Below, one piece after another: positions 4,702 through 5,634 of a stretch of DNA of 5,634 nucleotides (positions are counted from its first letter, which is position 1; every line of letters starts with the position of its first letter). Where the stretch lies: assembly GCA_030765325.1 (NCBI GenBank), contig JAVCCT010000242.1, positions 1 through 5,634 on the forward strand. The letters are read 5' to 3'. This DNA is from Candidatus Stygibacter frigidus (GTDB taxonomy: Bacteria > Cloacimonadota > Cloacimonadia > Cloacimonadales > TCS61). The position numbers were made by a program, and so were the translations under genes. The notes below the pieces were generated by a model, which made no database searches, had not been told where the DNA came from, and saw only the letters and a list, made by a program, of their open reading frames with translations.

Positions 4702-5634
4702 TTAATATCTATAATGTTCCGGTTTATACGGACCATTTTTATCTATGCCAATATATTCTGACTGATGGTCAGTAAGTTCCGTAAGATGCACACCAAGCTT
4801 TTTCAGGTGCATACGGGCAACTTCTTCATCCAGTATTTTTGAAAGACGATATACATCTATCTCCAGATCACGGGCATAAATATCAAGCTGAGCCATTACC
4901 TGGTTTGTGAATGAATTGCTCATCACAAAAGAGGAATGCCCTGTGGCATTTCCCAGATTGACCAGTCTGCCTTCTGAAAGCAGAATAATCGATTTATCTC
5001 CAGGAAGCATGATCTCGTCAACTTGAGGTTTGATATTTCGCTTCTCTACACCAGGAGTTTCATATAGTTCAGTTACTTGAATTTCATTATCAAAGTGACC
5101 AATATTGCAGACAATTGCTTTATTTTTCATTTGCAGAATGTCAGTAGCTTTGATCACATCACAATTTCCAGTAGCAGTGACGAAGATATCACCTTTTTCC
5201 ACTACTTCTTCCAGACGCACAACTTCATATCCTTCCATAGCCGCCTGCAGAGCACAGATTGGGTCTATCTCTGTGACCACGACTCTTGCTCCAAATCCTG
5301 ACATTGATCTTGCACAGCCCTTGCCTACATCTCCATAACCAAATACGACTACCATTTTACCAGCGATCATGATGTCAGTAGCTCTTTTGATACCGTCAGC
5401 GAGAGATTCCCGGCAGCCATACAGATTATCAAATTTGGATTTAGTAACAGAGTCATTTACATTGATTGCGGGAAACAGAAGTGATTTTTCCTCAAGCTGC
5501 TTGTATAACCTGTGTACCCCCGTAGTGGTTTCTTCGGAAACACCTTTAATCTTTTTTGCTATATTATGCCAGCGATTAGGAAATTCCTGCATATCCTTTA
5601 GTAGGATATTCTGCAACACGGCAGATTCCTGGTT
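4702..5634 (-). CDS. ahcY: S-adenosylhomocysteinase (AdoHcyase), 5' end beyond right edge
   Basis: AhcY reversibly splits S-adenosylhomocysteine to adenosine and homocysteine, removing the product inhibitor of methyltransferases in the methyl cycle. The cytoplasmic enzyme is usually a tetramer with bound NAD. The visible 310 codons are the C-terminal two thirds of a protein usually about 430-480 long. In window numbering they include EETTTGVHRLY (34-44), the substrate segment NDSVTKSKFDNLYGCRES (60-77) with Lys65, Asp69 and Cys74, the NAD fingerprint GYGDVGKG (99-106), VTEIDP, NIGHFDNE, and the terminal KPEHYRY whose Lys and Tyr reach the NAD of a neighbouring subunit. The stretch before EETTTG looks like the extra segment of the long bacterial form. 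The frame is open to the edge (first codons N-Q-E-S-A), so the GTG at 5619 is internal. A small oddity is GHSSFVMS, where GHPSFVMS is usual. Confidence 0.97.
   Translation of the reverse strand, partial: NQESAVLQNILLKDMQEFPNRWHNIAKKIKGVSEETTTGVHRLYKQLEEKSLLFPAINVNDSVTKSKFDNLYGCRESLADGIKRATDIMIAGKMVVVFGYGDVGKGCARSMSGFGARVVVTEIDPICALQAAMEGYEVVRLEEVVEKGDIFVTATGNCDVIKATDILQMKNKAIVCNIGHFDNEIQVTELYETPGVEKRNIKPQVDEIMLPGDKSIILLSEGRLVNLGNATGHSSFVMSNSFTNQVMAQLDIYARDLEIDVYRLSKILDEEVARMHLKKLGVHLTELTDHQSEYIGIDKNGPYKPEHYRY

Noticed and set aside
5077..5338. Plus-strand frames of 74-77 codons opposite ahcY
   Set aside because: They are antisense to the conserved NAD-binding region of ahcY and low in recognisable protein features.
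5617..5619. GTG as a possible start of ahcY
   Set aside because: The frame stays open to the window edge and the protein would lack the N-terminal substrate-binding part present in every functional AdoHcyase; the gene is cut by the window, not truncated.

Overview
The window is a compact stretch of AT-rich bacterial DNA (roughly 40% GC by eye) in which every supported gene lies on the minus strand, so transcription runs from the right edge to the left. The gene set (long-form S-adenosylhomocysteinase ending in KPEHYRY, a WbpA-type UDP-sugar dehydrogenase, a RfaH/UpxY-like NusG paralogue, HflK/HflC, TadA, and an integrase start with a Bacteroidetes-type arm-binding domain) suggests a Gram-negative organism of the Bacteroidota/FCB type, possibly Cloacimonadota-like. 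That assignment is inference from protein style; nothing in the window fixes the taxon.

Layout in the direction of transcription: ahcY (5' part missing, runs off the right edge), then after 23 nt wbpA, after 3 nt a nusG-like gene, after a 75-nt gap hflK, hflC (overlapping as ATGA), tadA (overlapping hflC as TAGTG), and 5 nt after the tadA stop a complete tRNA-Ser(CGA) with encoded CCA. About 165 bp beyond the tRNA 3' end begins a tyrosine recombinase gene that runs off the left edge. The spacings suggest two transcription units, ahcY-wbpA-nusG-like and hflK-hflC-tadA-tRNA-Ser; a candidate sigma70-like promoter lies in the only sizeable gap between them.

Functionally the right part is metabolism plus surface polysaccharide: AhcY recycles S-adenosylhomocysteine, WbpA makes a UDP-amino-sugar uronic acid for glycan synthesis, and the NusG paralogue is the kind of specialised elongation factor that often serves polysaccharide operons. 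The middle part is membrane quality control (HflK/HflC scaffold the FtsH protease in the proteobacterial model) joined to tRNA modification (TadA) and a tRNA.

The most notable place is the left end. An integrase start next to the 3' end of a tRNA gene is the classic signature of one end of an integrated mobile element, so the host chromosome probably ends at the tRNA and foreign DNA begins there. A perfect 12-bp tandem repeat just in front of the integrase is a candidate arm-type or operator site. I see no CRISPR array, insertion sequence or unknown multi-gene system inside the window; any novel cargo would lie beyond the left edge.
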